The notes beneath the pieces were generated by a model. That model searched no databases, was not told where the DNA came from, and was given only the letters and a program-made list of their open reading frames with translations. This document shows positions 9,161 to 18,165 of a stretch of 64,000 bases of DNA, piece after piece. A program made the translations under genes and the position numbers. Origin of the DNA: UBA10348 sp002469915 (GTDB lineage: Bacteria; Bacteroidota; Rhodothermia; Rhodothermales; UBA10348); assembly GCA_029249345.1 (NCBI GenBank), contig JAQWHM010000017.1, positions 1-64,000 of the forward strand, read 5' to 3'. Positions within the stretch are counted from its first letter, which is position 1; each line of letters starts with the position of its first letter.

Positions 9161-9883
9161 ATGAAATTCTGCGTGTGTATTAAGCAGGTCCCCGATGTAC
9201 AGGCTTCTGTACAAACCGGACGAATGGTTTTAAATGCCTACGACGCCTCTGCCGTCGAAGAAGCGCTTGTAGTAAACGAGGGTACAGATGATGTTGTAGA
9301 CCTCGTATTAATCGGTCCCTCATCTGCAACCGAGACGATCCGAAAAGCGCTCGCCATGGGCGCCTCAAACGCAACGCACATCGTTGTTGAGAGTCTGGGT
9401 GGGCTAGATTCCCATGCGATTGCTCACATTCTGGCTGATCACTTCGCAAGTCACGAGTATGATGCCATCCTTACGGGTAAGCAATCTCAAGACTCAGACT
9501 CGGGCCTAGCCGGCAGTATGTTGGCTGAGTTGCTGGGAATCCCATTTGCCACCAATGCAGTTGGGTTGAAAGCCGAAGGAGAGGATCTAGTGGTAACGCG
9601 CCAAGGCGATTCTGGTCAAGAAATTGTAGCATTAAAGACGCCCTGTCTCGTCACATGCTCCAATGACATGAACAACCCCCGGATTCCTTCTCTCAAGGGA
9701 ATAATGGGAGCCAAGCGTAAACAGATTCCGAATAAAGAAGCAGCTTCCGTTTCCGCACTAACGGATGTTTCAAAATCGTTTTCTCCACCCGGCAGGGAAG
9801 CCGGTGTTAAGTGGGAAGGAGAAGCTGAGGAATTGGTATCTCAGCTCGTGTCAAAACTGCAAAATGAAGCAGGCGTTCTTTAA
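9161..9883 (+). CDS. fixA: Electron transfer flavoprotein beta subunit (FixA/EtfB)
   Basis: EtfB (240 aa) forms a heterodimer with EtfA and carries AMP or a second FAD. The N-terminus MKFCVCIKQVPDV is diagnostic and fixes the start at 9161; an open frame to a TTG at 9089 is spurious. The ETF-beta signature region near residues 115-140 (GKQSQDSDSGLAGSMLAELL) is present. It is the first gene of a four-gene fixABCX-type operon. Confidence 0.92.
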   Translation: MKFCVCIKQVPDVQASVQTGRMVLNAYDASAVEEALVVNEGTDDVVDLVLIGPSSATETIRKALAMGASNATHIVVESLGGLDSHAIAHILADHFASHEYDAILTGKQSQDSDSGLAGSMLAELLGIPFATNAVGLKAEGEDLVVTRQGDSGQEIVALKTPCLVTCSNDMNNPRIPSLKGIMGAKRKQIPNKEAASVSALTDVSKSFSPPGREAGVKWEGEAEELVSQLVSKLQNEAGVL

Positions 9884-9909
9884 GAACCCTCATATTATCT
9901 GATACTGAA

Positions 9910-10884
9910 ATGAATAGTATTCTAGTGTACCTGTCCGTTCACGATGCCCGCATCAAACGCAGTTCTCTTGAAGCCCTTTCCCGAGCACGGGAAGTAGGCA
10001 AGGCAAGTGGAATGGCCGTTGAAGCGGCTATTTTACACTCTGCCGCCGCTGAAATGGCTTCTGTTGCGCATGCGCATGGGGCCTCCAAAGTGTTCTGCAT
10101 GGCTAATCCCATTTTTGATTCGCACTTGAATGCCCCCTTAATCGCTGGATTGAGCAAGGTGATAAAGATGTCGAGTCCTCGCGCAGTCGTGATGGCCTCT
10201 ACGGAAGGTGTGAAGGATGTTCTTGGGGCGCTCGCCATACGTACTGATGCGGCGGTGCTACCGGATGTGGCCTCTTTTTATGTCACGAGTGACGAAGTCA
10301 CGTGCGAGCGCCCAGTAATGGCCGCCAAGCTCCTGGCTTCAACGACATCAACACATCCGCTCGTCTTTATTTCCGTTCGGTCGGGTTCGTACGAAGTCTC
10401 TGAAGGCGAAACGGTTGGCACGGTAGAAGAGGTGGCCTTTGATTTTGATGAGGCAACGCTTGGAGCGACCCTCCGTGAGATCGTGCAAACAACCGGTGAT
10501 ACGGTTGATCTATCAGAAGCCAACGTGGTCGTTGCCGCAGGTAGAGGCGTACGTGACGAGAGTGGAAAAGCACTCGTAGACGAACTGGCATCCATCACGG
10601 GCGCGGCAATTGGGGCATCAAGAGCGGTCGTTGAGACCGGGCTATTTCCAGCGACTGCTCAAATTGGTCAAACAGGAAAAGTTGTCTCTCCTGAATTGTA
10701 TTTTGCGGTGGGCATTTCAGGCGCGATACAGCATGTCGCAGGAATGAATAATTCACGCGTGATCGTTGCTATAAATAAGGACGCTGATGCGCCCATTTTT
10801 GATGTAGCTACCTACGGATTGGTTGGTGACTGTTTCAAAATCTTACCGGTGCTTAATGCTGAGCTTCGTAAGATCATTTCCTAG
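9910..10884 (+). CDS. fixB: Electron transfer flavoprotein alpha subunit (FixB/EtfA)
   Basis: EtfA (324 aa) binds the FAD that shuttles electrons. The C-terminal FAD-binding domain is clear: GRGV near residue 205, TGLFPATAQIGQTGKVVSPELY, and the closing GISGAIQHVAGMNNS plus AINKDADAPIFDVA. The N-terminal nucleotide-binding-like domain is less conserved. It lies 26 bases after fixA and 23 bases before fixC. Confidence 0.93.
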   Translation: MNSILVYLSVHDARIKRSSLEALSRAREVGKASGMAVEAAILHSAAAEMASVAHAHGASKVFCMANPIFDSHLNAPLIAGLSKVIKMSSPRAVVMASTEGVKDVLGALAIRTDAAVLPDVASFYVTSDEVTCERPVMAAKLLASTTSTHPLVFISVRSGSYEVSEGETVGTVEEVAFDFDEATLGATLREIVQTTGDTVDLSEANVVVAAGRGVRDESGKALVDELASITGAAIGASRAVVETGLFPATAQIGQTGKVVSPELYFAVGISGAIQHVAGMNNSRVIVAINKDADAPIFDVATYGLVGDCFKILPVLNAELRKIIS

Positions 10885-10907
10885 CTTCCGGAATAGAAGA
10901 GAGTGCA

Positions 10908-12230
10908 ATGGAAGAAAAATTTGATGCCATAATCGTTGGAGGGGGGATCGCTGGTCTGAGCGCCGCAATGACGCTTGCCAGAGGTAATGCTCGTTTCCTG
11001 CTGATTGAGCGTGGTGAGTTTTGTGGTGCTAAAAACGTCTCAGGAGGCGTTCTCTGGGGGAGCGATCTGGCTCGTCTTGTACCTGAGTATTGGAAAGAAG
11101 AAGGGGGTTTTGAACGATTCGTAAACCACCGGCGACTGACCTTTATGGATGAGGGATCAGCGTTTAGTGCTGACTTTAAGTCAAATCACTTTGACGAAGC
11201 TCCCTACAAAGGGGTGACCGTTTTGCGGGCCGTCTTTGATGCATGGCTGGCTGAAAAGGTGCAGGAAGCGATTGATGCGAGTGCGCATCCTGATGAATCA
11301 TTCATTGCCACCGACATTCTTGTTGAAGAGATTCTAAAGGAAGATGGGCGTGTGGTCGGTATCCGTGCCGGCGAAGAGTCCTTTTACGCGAATTGTGTCA
11401 TTCTGGCTGAAGGCGTGAACAACCTGCTTACCCGGCAGATTGGCCTTGAAGGGGATTACGTCCCAGACGACTATGTCGCTGTCGGCGTTAAAGAGGTCAT
11501 GAAGCTGGATCGAGCCCGTTTGGAGGATCGTTTTCAGCTACAGGGCCGATCTGGTTTGACAAATGAGTTTGTAGGAGCCGGTTCTGACGGAGTAGAGGGT
11601 GGTGGGTTTTTGTACACCAATACCGATTCCATCTCTATTGGTCTCGTTCTTGGACTGAAAGATTTAAAAAAGAAGGGTAAGACTCCTTACGATATTCTGA
11701 ATGGATTTAAGGCGCATCCTTCGGTTGCAGACATGATTCGCGACGCTGAAACCGTTGAGTATTCAGCCCACGTCGTATCCACTGGAGATATTCGCGCGCT
11801 GCCTTCAGAACTGTTTGCCGACGGTGTAATGATTGTGGGTGAGGCTGCGCATCTCCTTCTTAATGCCGGTAAAGCGATTCAAGGGATGGATTATGCCATG
11901 CGCAGCGGTATTTTGGCGGCGGAGACCGCAATGGAAGCCACCAAGCTGGGTGATTTCACCTCAGCAACCTTGTCTAATTACCGGAAAGCGCTAGAAGGTA
12001 GTTACGTGCTTAAGGACATGCGATCCTTCCAGGATGCCGTTCATCTACTTCATCAGGAGCAGATGTTTGGCCCTATTCCAAATATGATATGCGATTTCGG
12101 TCGTCAGTTTTTCACCATCGATAGTGAGCCGACAGAGAAAGCTTCCAAAATGTTGCGAGCCGCTATTAAGCGGCACACTTCCTATTGGGATCTGGTCAAA
12201 CTCGGTCTTAAAGCAGGGCGATCTTTATGA
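10908..12230 (+). CDS. fixC: FixC-type flavoprotein (ETF:quinone oxidoreductase family)
   Basis: This 440-residue FAD enzyme moves electrons between ETF and the quinone pool. The dinucleotide-binding motif GGGIAGLSAAM is at residues 12-22, and the geranylgeranyl-reductase-like fold has the second FAD motif around GVMIVGEAAHLL. It is short compared with mitochondrial ETF-QO because the ferredoxin domain is the separate next gene, as in the Fix system. It overlaps fixX by four bases (ATGA). Confidence 0.93.
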   Translation: MEEKFDAIIVGGGIAGLSAAMTLARGNARFLLIERGEFCGAKNVSGGVLWGSDLARLVPEYWKEEGGFERFVNHRRLTFMDEGSAFSADFKSNHFDEAPYKGVTVLRAVFDAWLAEKVQEAIDASAHPDESFIATDILVEEILKEDGRVVGIRAGEESFYANCVILAEGVNNLLTRQIGLEGDYVPDDYVAVGVKEVMKLDRARLEDRFQLQGRSGLTNEFVGAGSDGVEGGGFLYTNTDSISIGLVLGLKDLKKKGKTPYDILNGFKAHPSVADMIRDAETVEYSAHVVSTGDIRALPSELFADGVMIVGEAAHLLLNAGKAIQGMDYAMRSGILAAETAMEATKLGDFTSATLSNYRKALEGSYVLKDMRSFQDAVHLLHQEQMFGPIPNMICDFGRQFFTIDSEPTEKASKMLRAAIKRHTSYWDLVKLGLKAGRSL

Positions 12231-12538
12231 GCGAACCCAAAAAGCTAACAGTAGCCGAGCGCCTAGGCCTGGTCAATTACAGGAATCAGGGACGGGCAGA
12301 CGCTCGGGCGCACATTGAAGTCGATACGAGCATTTGCAACACAACGTGTCCGCATAAGTGCACGACTAAAGTCTGTCCCGCGAAGTGCTATACCTTAGAC
12401 GAAAATGACCAGGTACATTTTCAGTTCGAAGATTGCATTGAATGTGGCACATGTTTATACGCCTGCGACCAGAATGCAGTCACGTGGAAATATCCACACC
12501 CCGAAGAGGGGAGGGGAATAAACTGGTCTCTGGGCTAG
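12227..12538 (+). CDS. fixX: FixX-type ferredoxin with nine cysteines
   Basis: This 103-residue ferredoxin partners FixC. A C-terminal [4Fe-4S] motif is formed by Cys70-x2-Cys73-x2-Cys76-x3-Cys80, with the CIECGTC core of FixX proteins. Five more cysteines at 37, 41, 45, 50 and 54 precede it, more than the E. coli FixX set, so a second cluster is possible. The closing WKYP and the INWSLG C-terminus fit the family. It is the last gene of the operon. Confidence 0.9.
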   Translation: MSEPKKLTVAERLGLVNYRNQGRADARAHIEVDTSICNTTCPHKCTTKVCPAKCYTLDENDQVHFQFEDCIECGTCLYACDQNAVTWKYPHPEEGRGINWSLG

Positions 12539-12564
12539 ACAGGGTGGTGTGAGCTAGACGAGGA

Positions 12565-15297
12565 TCACTCCTTACCTTTAGAGTCGTCATCCGCTTTGTC
12601 AGCGGATGGACCACTTTCCTTTTTAGTCGAGGTCTTAGCCTTTGCTTTGGGTGCTGGTTTGGCTTTCGCCTTGGCCTCGTCTTTCGCCTTGGTCTCGCTT
12701 TTCGCCATAGCGTCTTCTGTTTCCGCTACTTTCTCGTCGCCTTCAGCAGATGTCTTTTTGGCAGGCGTTTTCTTCTTAGGTGTAGACTCCTTCCTGAAAG
12801 AAAGTTCGCCTGTATCGTTCTTCTCGTCATAGGTAATGATTAGCGTATCATCCTGTCCGAGGTCGTGACCTAGGATGGCCTCAGCCATCGGATCCTCTAC
12901 ATACTTCTGAATAGCCCTACGAAGCGGACGAGCACCAAATTTTGCATCGTACCCTTTGTCCACCAGGAATTTCTTGGCAGTCTCTTCAAGTTGTACGGTA
13001 ACACCGATCTCAGAGGCACGGCCAAATAATTCGGCTGCCATGAGAGCAATGATTTCGTGGATATGCTCTTTTTCGAGAGGGTGAAAAACGATTACATCGT
13101 CGATGCGATTCAGAAACTCGGGATTGAAGACCCGCTTCAGCGCATCCTCAACGGTAGATTTCATGGCTTTGAAATTGAAATCGGCCCCATCTTGAGAGAA
13201 TCCAATGCCTTTTCCAAGGTTCTTAATATCACGCGCTCCGATATTGGAGGTCATGATGATAATGGTATTTCGGAAATCTACTTTGCGACCCAGACCGTCT
13301 GTCAAGAGACCATCGTCAAGGACTTGAAGCAAGATGTTGAAGACATCAGGATGTGCTTTCTCAATCTCGTCCAGTAGAATAACGGAATACGGCTTGCGGC
13401 GGACCTTTTCGGTCAGCTGGCCACCTTCTTCATATCCCACGTATCCTGGAGGTGCACCTACCAGCCTGGAAACAGAAAACTTCTCCATGTACTCACTCAT
13501 GTCCACACGTATGAGTGCTTCTTGAGAGTCGAAGAGATACTCCGTCAGCTTTTTAGCCAACTCTGTTTTACCAACACCGGTTGGACCTAAGAAAATGAAC
13601 GAACCAATCGGACGTTTAGGGTCTTTAAGGCCCGCACGAGTCCTACGAATGGCCCGAGCAAGTTTCTTAATAGCATCATCTTGACCAATTACCTGCCCAC
13701 GGAGTTCTGCCTCCATATAGAGCAGTTTCTTCGTCTCATGCTCGGAGATTTTGTCTACCGGCACGCCAGTCATCATGGCGACTACTTCTGCAATATCTTG
13801 CGATGTTACATCGTAAACTTCACTTTCGGCCTTGTCTTCCCAATTCTTTTTGGCTTTATCCAACTCCTCGAGAAGATTCTTCTCTTTATCTCTTAGACGA
13901 GCAGCTTCTTCGAATTTCTGGCTCTTGACTACTTGGTTTTTCTCTTCCCGAACGGCTTCTACATCGTTTTCCAGAGCAACAATTTCGTCTGGTACTTTAA
14001 TGTTATTCAAATGAACGCGCGCTCCCGCCTCGTCCATCACATCAATTGCTTTGTCCGGAAGGAATCGATCCGAGATATATCGATCTGACATTTTGACGGT
14101 CAGTTCAATCGCTTCGTCCGTGTAAAACACGTTATGATGCTGCTCGTACTTGTCCTTGATATTCTGAAGGATTTCGACGGTCTCTTCCGGCGTAGCTGGA
14201 TCTACGAGGATTTTTTGAAAGCGTCTATCGAGTGCGCCATCTTTTTCGATGTGCTGACGATATTCGTCCAGTGTCGTAGCACCGATGCATTGAATTTCGC
14301 CTCGGGCTAACGCTGGTTTAAACATGTTGGAGGCATCCAGACTTCCTGATGCACCACCTGCCCCTACGATCGTATGAAGTTCATCGATGAAAAGAATCAC
14401 ATCAGGGCTTTTTTCAAGCTCATTCATGACCGCTTTCATTCGCTCCTCAAACTGCCCGCGGTATTTGGTACCCGCCACAAGAGCCGCCAAATCGAGGGTT
14501 ACAATACGCTTGTCGAATAGGACGCGGGAAACTTTGCGCTCAATGATGCGCATTGCAAGACCTTCAGCAATCGCTGTTTTACCTACACCCGGTTCACCGA
14601 TCAAGACCGGATTGTTTTTCTTGCGCCGGGAAAGTACTTGCGCTACTCGTTCAATTTCCTGTTGACGACCAACAACTGGATCAAGCTTACCGTCTTCGGC
14701 CAACGTCGTGAGATCACGCCCAAAATTATCTAGAACAGGTGTTTTACTTTTGTCGCCCTTGCCACCTTTGTCTTTCGAGCCGGCAGAACGCCCTGGACCA
14801 GGCGTTTTGCCGCCACCTGCAGGGGAAGAGCCTGCGGAGGGACGGGCAGGAGAGGACTTCCCACTGATAATCGTATCCAGTTCGGAGCGTACCGCGTCGT
14901 ACGTCACTGAAAAACCTTGCTGCAAAATCTGGGCGGCTAGGTTCTCGTCATCCCGAAGGAGGCTGAGCAGAAGGTGCTCAGTACCTATGACATCACTCTT
15001 GTACAGCTTCGCTTCGAGATAGGTAATCTTGAGAACTTTCTCAGCTTGCTTCGTGAGAGGAATATTTCCGACCGTTAGCGTGCCACCCGTACTACGGACG
15101 GTGTCCTCGATAGATTTTTTTAATTTGAACAGATCAGATCCCAAATTCCGGAGAATCTTGACGGCAATGCCTTCACCTTCTCGAATAACACCCAAAAGAA
15201 GGTGCTCGGTACCGATGTAATCGTGCCCAAGTCGAATTGCTTCTTCGCGACTGTAAGAAATGACGTCCCGAACTCTATTTGAAAAATTGCCTTCCAT
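12565..15297 (-). CDS. clpC: ClpC-type AAA+ unfoldase
   Basis: ClpC (910 aa) unfolds proteins for the ClpP protease. It has two Clp N repeats (residues 1-145), a Gly/Ser/Lys-rich linker (about 148-190), AAA1 with Walker A GEPGVGKT near 234, a UVR-containing middle domain (EEAARLRDKEKNLLEEL near 450), and AAA2 with Walker A GPTGVGKT near 570. After the ClpB-type D2 C-terminal domain there is an unusual tail of about 78 residues rich in Lys, Ala, Glu and Thr with KAKAKP-like repeats, probably disordered. It sits 59 bases downstream of an A-type Fe-S carrier. No clpP is in the window. Confidence 0.95.
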   Translation of the reverse strand: MEGNFSNRVRDVISYSREEAIRLGHDYIGTEHLLLGVIREGEGIAVKILRNLGSDLFKLKKSIEDTVRSTGGTLTVGNIPLTKQAEKVLKITYLEAKLYKSDVIGTEHLLLSLLRDDENLAAQILQQGFSVTYDAVRSELDTIISGKSSPARPSAGSSPAGGGKTPGPGRSAGSKDKGGKGDKSKTPVLDNFGRDLTTLAEDGKLDPVVGRQQEIERVAQVLSRRKKNNPVLIGEPGVGKTAIAEGLAMRIIERKVSRVLFDKRIVTLDLAALVAGTKYRGQFEERMKAVMNELEKSPDVILFIDELHTIVGAGGASGSLDASNMFKPALARGEIQCIGATTLDEYRQHIEKDGALDRRFQKILVDPATPEETVEILQNIKDKYEQHHNVFYTDEAIELTVKMSDRYISDRFLPDKAIDVMDEAGARVHLNNIKVPDEIVALENDVEAVREEKNQVVKSQKFEEAARLRDKEKNLLEELDKAKKNWEDKAESEVYDVTSQDIAEVVAMMTGVPVDKISEHETKKLLYMEAELRGQVIGQDDAIKKLARAIRRTRAGLKDPKRPIGSFIFLGPTGVGKTELAKKLTEYLFDSQEALIRVDMSEYMEKFSVSRLVGAPPGYVGYEEGGQLTEKVRRKPYSVILLDEIEKAHPDVFNILLQVLDDGLLTDGLGRKVDFRNTIIIMTSNIGARDIKNLGKGIGFSQDGADFNFKAMKSTVEDALKRVFNPEFLNRIDDVIVFHPLEKEHIHEIIALMAAELFGRASEIGVTVQLEETAKKFLVDKGYDAKFGARPLRRAIQKYVEDPMAEAILGHDLGQDDTLIITYDEKNDTGELSFRKESTPKKKTPAKKTSAEGDEKVAETEDAMAKSETKAKDEAKAKAKPAPKAKAKTSTKKESGPSADKADDDSKGKE

Positions 15298-15356
15298 GTT
15301 GGATTACATCGGTGCCGTTATGAGGAGGTTTACGAGCATTGAAAAGGTCAAACAAA

Positions 15357-15704
15357 TCAGGCTGAAAAACTAGATCCGCAACCACACGTTGCAGTGGCGT
15401 TCGGATTTTCGAATATGAAACCGCGTGCGTCCAACCCATCTTGGTAATCGACTATAGTGCCCATCAGGTAAAGACCTTGCCTTTTATCCATGTAGACGGT
15501 GATTCCATCAAGATCGAAAGCTAGATCATGATCTCGCTTTCGGTCGAATCCGAGCACGTAGCTCATTCCTGAGCATCCGCCGCCTTTTACACCGACTCGT
15601 AGATGATAATCTTCCGGAATGTTCTTGCCGGACATGATGTTACGGATTTCCGTTGTTGCCCGCTCTGTAAGCTGTACCGGGCTTTGCGCAGTGAGGGTGC
15701 TCAT
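15357..15704 (-). CDS. A-type iron-sulfur carrier (ErpA/IscA-like)
   Basis: This 115-residue HesB/IscA protein carries the classical ligand cysteines: one in GGCSGMSYVLGF and two in the C-terminal TCGCGSSFSA. It moves Fe-S clusters from the scaffold to target enzymes. This is the second such carrier here; it is closer to the canonical ErpA/IscA pattern than the one beside suf. It lies upstream of clpC on the same strand and could be cotranscribed with it. Confidence 0.92.
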   Translation of the reverse strand: MSTLTAQSPVQLTERATTEIRNIMSGKNIPEDYHLRVGVKGGGCSGMSYVLGFDRKRDHDLAFDLDGITVYMDKRQGLYLMGTIVDYQDGLDARGFIFENPNATATCGCGSSFSA

Positions 15705-15868
15705 TTGGAATCGATCAAAGTTTTGAGTGATACAAGCCTGATGGCAGTCGCGCTTGTCTTTGTGTGATTATCTGCTGTGCAACGATGGGAAAAAATGGCT
15801 GTTCCGATTCCAGTGCAAAGTATATAAAAGTGGCGTTGAAACACCTCAGTGTTTGATAAGAGCATGGC

Positions 15869-18100
15869 TCACAGAAGAACCGCAACAGCCTTCTTGTACG
15901 AGCGATGGGATCCTGAAATAGAATCAAAAACATGAGCCACAATAATGTAAATCCCCGCTGAAACCAGATTATGGTTCTCGTCTCGACCGTTCCATGCGAC
16001 TGAAACGCCGTTGTCTACGAATTTTCCCGCTACCAATTCTGTTACATCATGTCCATCGGCTGAAAAAACCCGAATACGGACGATGTCGGACGGGTTTTGA
16101 CTAGCGACTTCGATGTGTACCACGTTATCAGCGGAGTCATCTGTTGGGTAAATGGAGGTCCTATCTATGTGTAATCCACTTTTCGGCCGGTCGGTTTGTT
16201 GCACAGGTTGCGCATAACCCGGGGTGGCACCGTCCTCGTGTGTAGAGCTGCTCCAGTTTCCGAGCTGTCCGGTGGCAGATAATAGTCTGACGATTGAGCG
16301 TCCTTTCGTGTTCTTAACGGCCGGGTGATGGCGATCCTTTCCGATCCAAACTCGATCAAGCTCAATTCCTTGGGAAGACATTAAGAGGATTAATTCGCCC
16401 GTATTAGATAGACCTAAACGCTGCCGTACGGGTAGAAAAATAGTGCGTGCAGGCCCGTGGCTATTTGGCCAAATAGAACGCAGTAATCGTTTCTCATGTA
16501 GCGCATCATCTGGGAAATCCCGCGGATAGTGAAACACCAAAGCAATTTCTCCAACGCTTAGCCTTGTTTGGGCATGTAGAAACGGTAGGTCGGAAGGCTT
16601 ACCTAAATCAGTCTCAGGTCCCGAAAAGTATAGGCCCCCTATGTCCAGCGGTTCATCGCTAACGTTCATCAATTCAATGAATTCAACTTGATCCGCTCTG
16701 TTATCAAAGGCATCCTCTATAGTATCGTAAAGGACCTCGCTAATACGTAGGTCACCCGCAATGGGAGGTCTCGCCTGCACGGGTAGCGAAATCAGCCCCG
16801 GGCTTGTACCGACTGAAAGCAACGAGTGGGTCCACTTACAGGGTAGGTCTGCTTGTCTCCGGACAGAGCGGCCAGTATACGTTTCGAACCGGGGACTGAA
16901 ACAGACCTCGTTGGTGGACATTGCGTCTAACGTATCAGACTGTACATGAAGCCGAATAGTAGACTCCCTATTGGGTAATCGAAGAGAGGGAATGATGGCT
17001 GTTAGAATCACGGATGGGCTTGAAAGGTGCTCTAAATGAGGGTTTTTAGATTCTCGGGCAAACGAGATGGCCGCTTGGTCCACAGCCGCGTCCATGTTGC
17101 CGGCAGATAGGAGAACGGCCGTACCGCTAGGTGCTAGCAGTGTTGTGTCTTGCGGGACGAGAGAAAAGAGCGTTTGATTGGTTGAAAGGCTAAGTTCGCG
17201 AAGTGATATCGAGTGATCGGATGCCACAAACAACTCTATAAATTCAGGTACTCCGCCGGTTTTGTCGTGATACAGGACTTCATTGATGGTCACTTCGCCG
17301 CGTACTGGAGCCCTGGCGATCTCCACGGTTGAGGGTTCGGACTCGTAGCCCGCATAGTCGCGCGTGGAGGATACGCTCACGTCAGTCCACATTCGATCGG
17401 GGACTTCTAATGAAGTTAACGAGTGTCCTCCCATTGATTGTACTGTCATGGAGAACGAGGGACCTTGATTCTGATGCAATTGAAGCCGCACGGACTGATT
17501 TCTGGGCAGGGCTTCTGACATCCATATCCAGAGTTGGTTATTTAAACTCAACTCGGCTCCAAGCACACGAGGGGCGGTGGTATCCACTTCGTAAACGCTA
17601 TTTCGTCGCCCAGGAGTGGAACCAGCTGGGTCTCTGGACGGGGCCCAGTTGGACTCGATATACCCCGGGATGACATCAGACTTTCGCTCAATGGATCGCC
17701 CAGCAGGTGCGCTCGAATACCCCGTTCGATCAGAGTCCAATGCGCTCACTTGGACAACAAGCGAGTCTCCGGAATTGTTGAGGATGGGCCAGGGTGAAAG
17801 AGTGGCTATCTTGATAGTAGGGGAGAACGTCTCTGGCACTTTTTCGATGTACCTGAACAAAAGCAGCGTATCACCAGGCACGAGTTCATAAGCGGGGTCA
17901 ACGTGACTCCACCTTAGCGAGCGATCCCGAACGGTCACATCTCCAGTAGATACGTTCGACGAGCCTTTCAGAACTAGTTCGATGAACTCCTGATCATGGG
18001 TAGAAGGAGCAGGAAGATATTCTGAAATGAGGACGGGCTGCGAGTTTGCCTGATGCGCAAACAAGAGTAAGAGAGGTAGTAAGCGGCAGATCATAACCAT
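15869..18100 (-). CDS. Secreted multi-domain protein with lamin-tail domains and FlgD-like C-terminus
   Basis: This 743-residue exported protein has a signal peptide (ICRLLPLLLLFAHQANSQ). At least three lamin tail domain-like units follow, each beginning with an I-S/N-E-x-L motif and a nearby EFIEL: residues about 25-60 (LISEYLPAP), 265-290 (TINEVLYHD) and 445-475 (LRISEVLYD). The last 80 residues form a FlgD-like Ig domain ending in GIYIIVAHVFD..SYKKAVAVLL. That C-terminal form is common on secreted proteins of Bacteroidota and relatives and may be a sorting domain. Two Met codons (1 and 3) are possible starts. Function is unknown; an adhesive or cell-surface role is inferred. Confidence 0.8.
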   Translation of the reverse strand: MVMICRLLPLLLLFAHQANSQPVLISEYLPAPSTHDQEFIELVLKGSSNVSTGDVTVRDRSLRWSHVDPAYELVPGDTLLLFRYIEKVPETFSPTIKIATLSPWPILNNSGDSLVVQVSALDSDRTGYSSAPAGRSIERKSDVIPGYIESNWAPSRDPAGSTPGRRNSVYEVDTTAPRVLGAELSLNNQLWIWMSEALPRNQSVRLQLHQNQGPSFSMTVQSMGGHSLTSLEVPDRMWTDVSVSSTRDYAGYESEPSTVEIARAPVRGEVTINEVLYHDKTGGVPEFIELFVASDHSISLRELSLSTNQTLFSLVPQDTTLLAPSGTAVLLSAGNMDAAVDQAAISFARESKNPHLEHLSSPSVILTAIIPSLRLPNRESTIRLHVQSDTLDAMSTNEVCFSPRFETYTGRSVRRQADLPCKWTHSLLSVGTSPGLISLPVQARPPIAGDLRISEVLYDTIEDAFDNRADQVEFIELMNVSDEPLDIGGLYFSGPETDLGKPSDLPFLHAQTRLSVGEIALVFHYPRDFPDDALHEKRLLRSIWPNSHGPARTIFLPVRQRLGLSNTGELILLMSSQGIELDRVWIGKDRHHPAVKNTKGRSIVRLLSATGQLGNWSSSTHEDGATPGYAQPVQQTDRPKSGLHIDRTSIYPTDDSADNVVHIEVASQNPSDIVRIRVFSADGHDVTELVAGKFVDNGVSVAWNGRDENHNLVSAGIYIIVAHVFDSISGSHRSYKKAVAVLL

Positions 18101-18165
18101 GCTCCGAGAAAAGTGACTTCCTCAGAGGATCATGGCAGGTGGAATGAAACGGAAACGAGCCTGTT

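Noticed and set aside
14708..15022. Plus-strand 104-codon frame rich in Pro/Ser opposite clpC
   Set aside because: It mirrors the Gly/Ser-rich ClpC linker and has no supporting signal.
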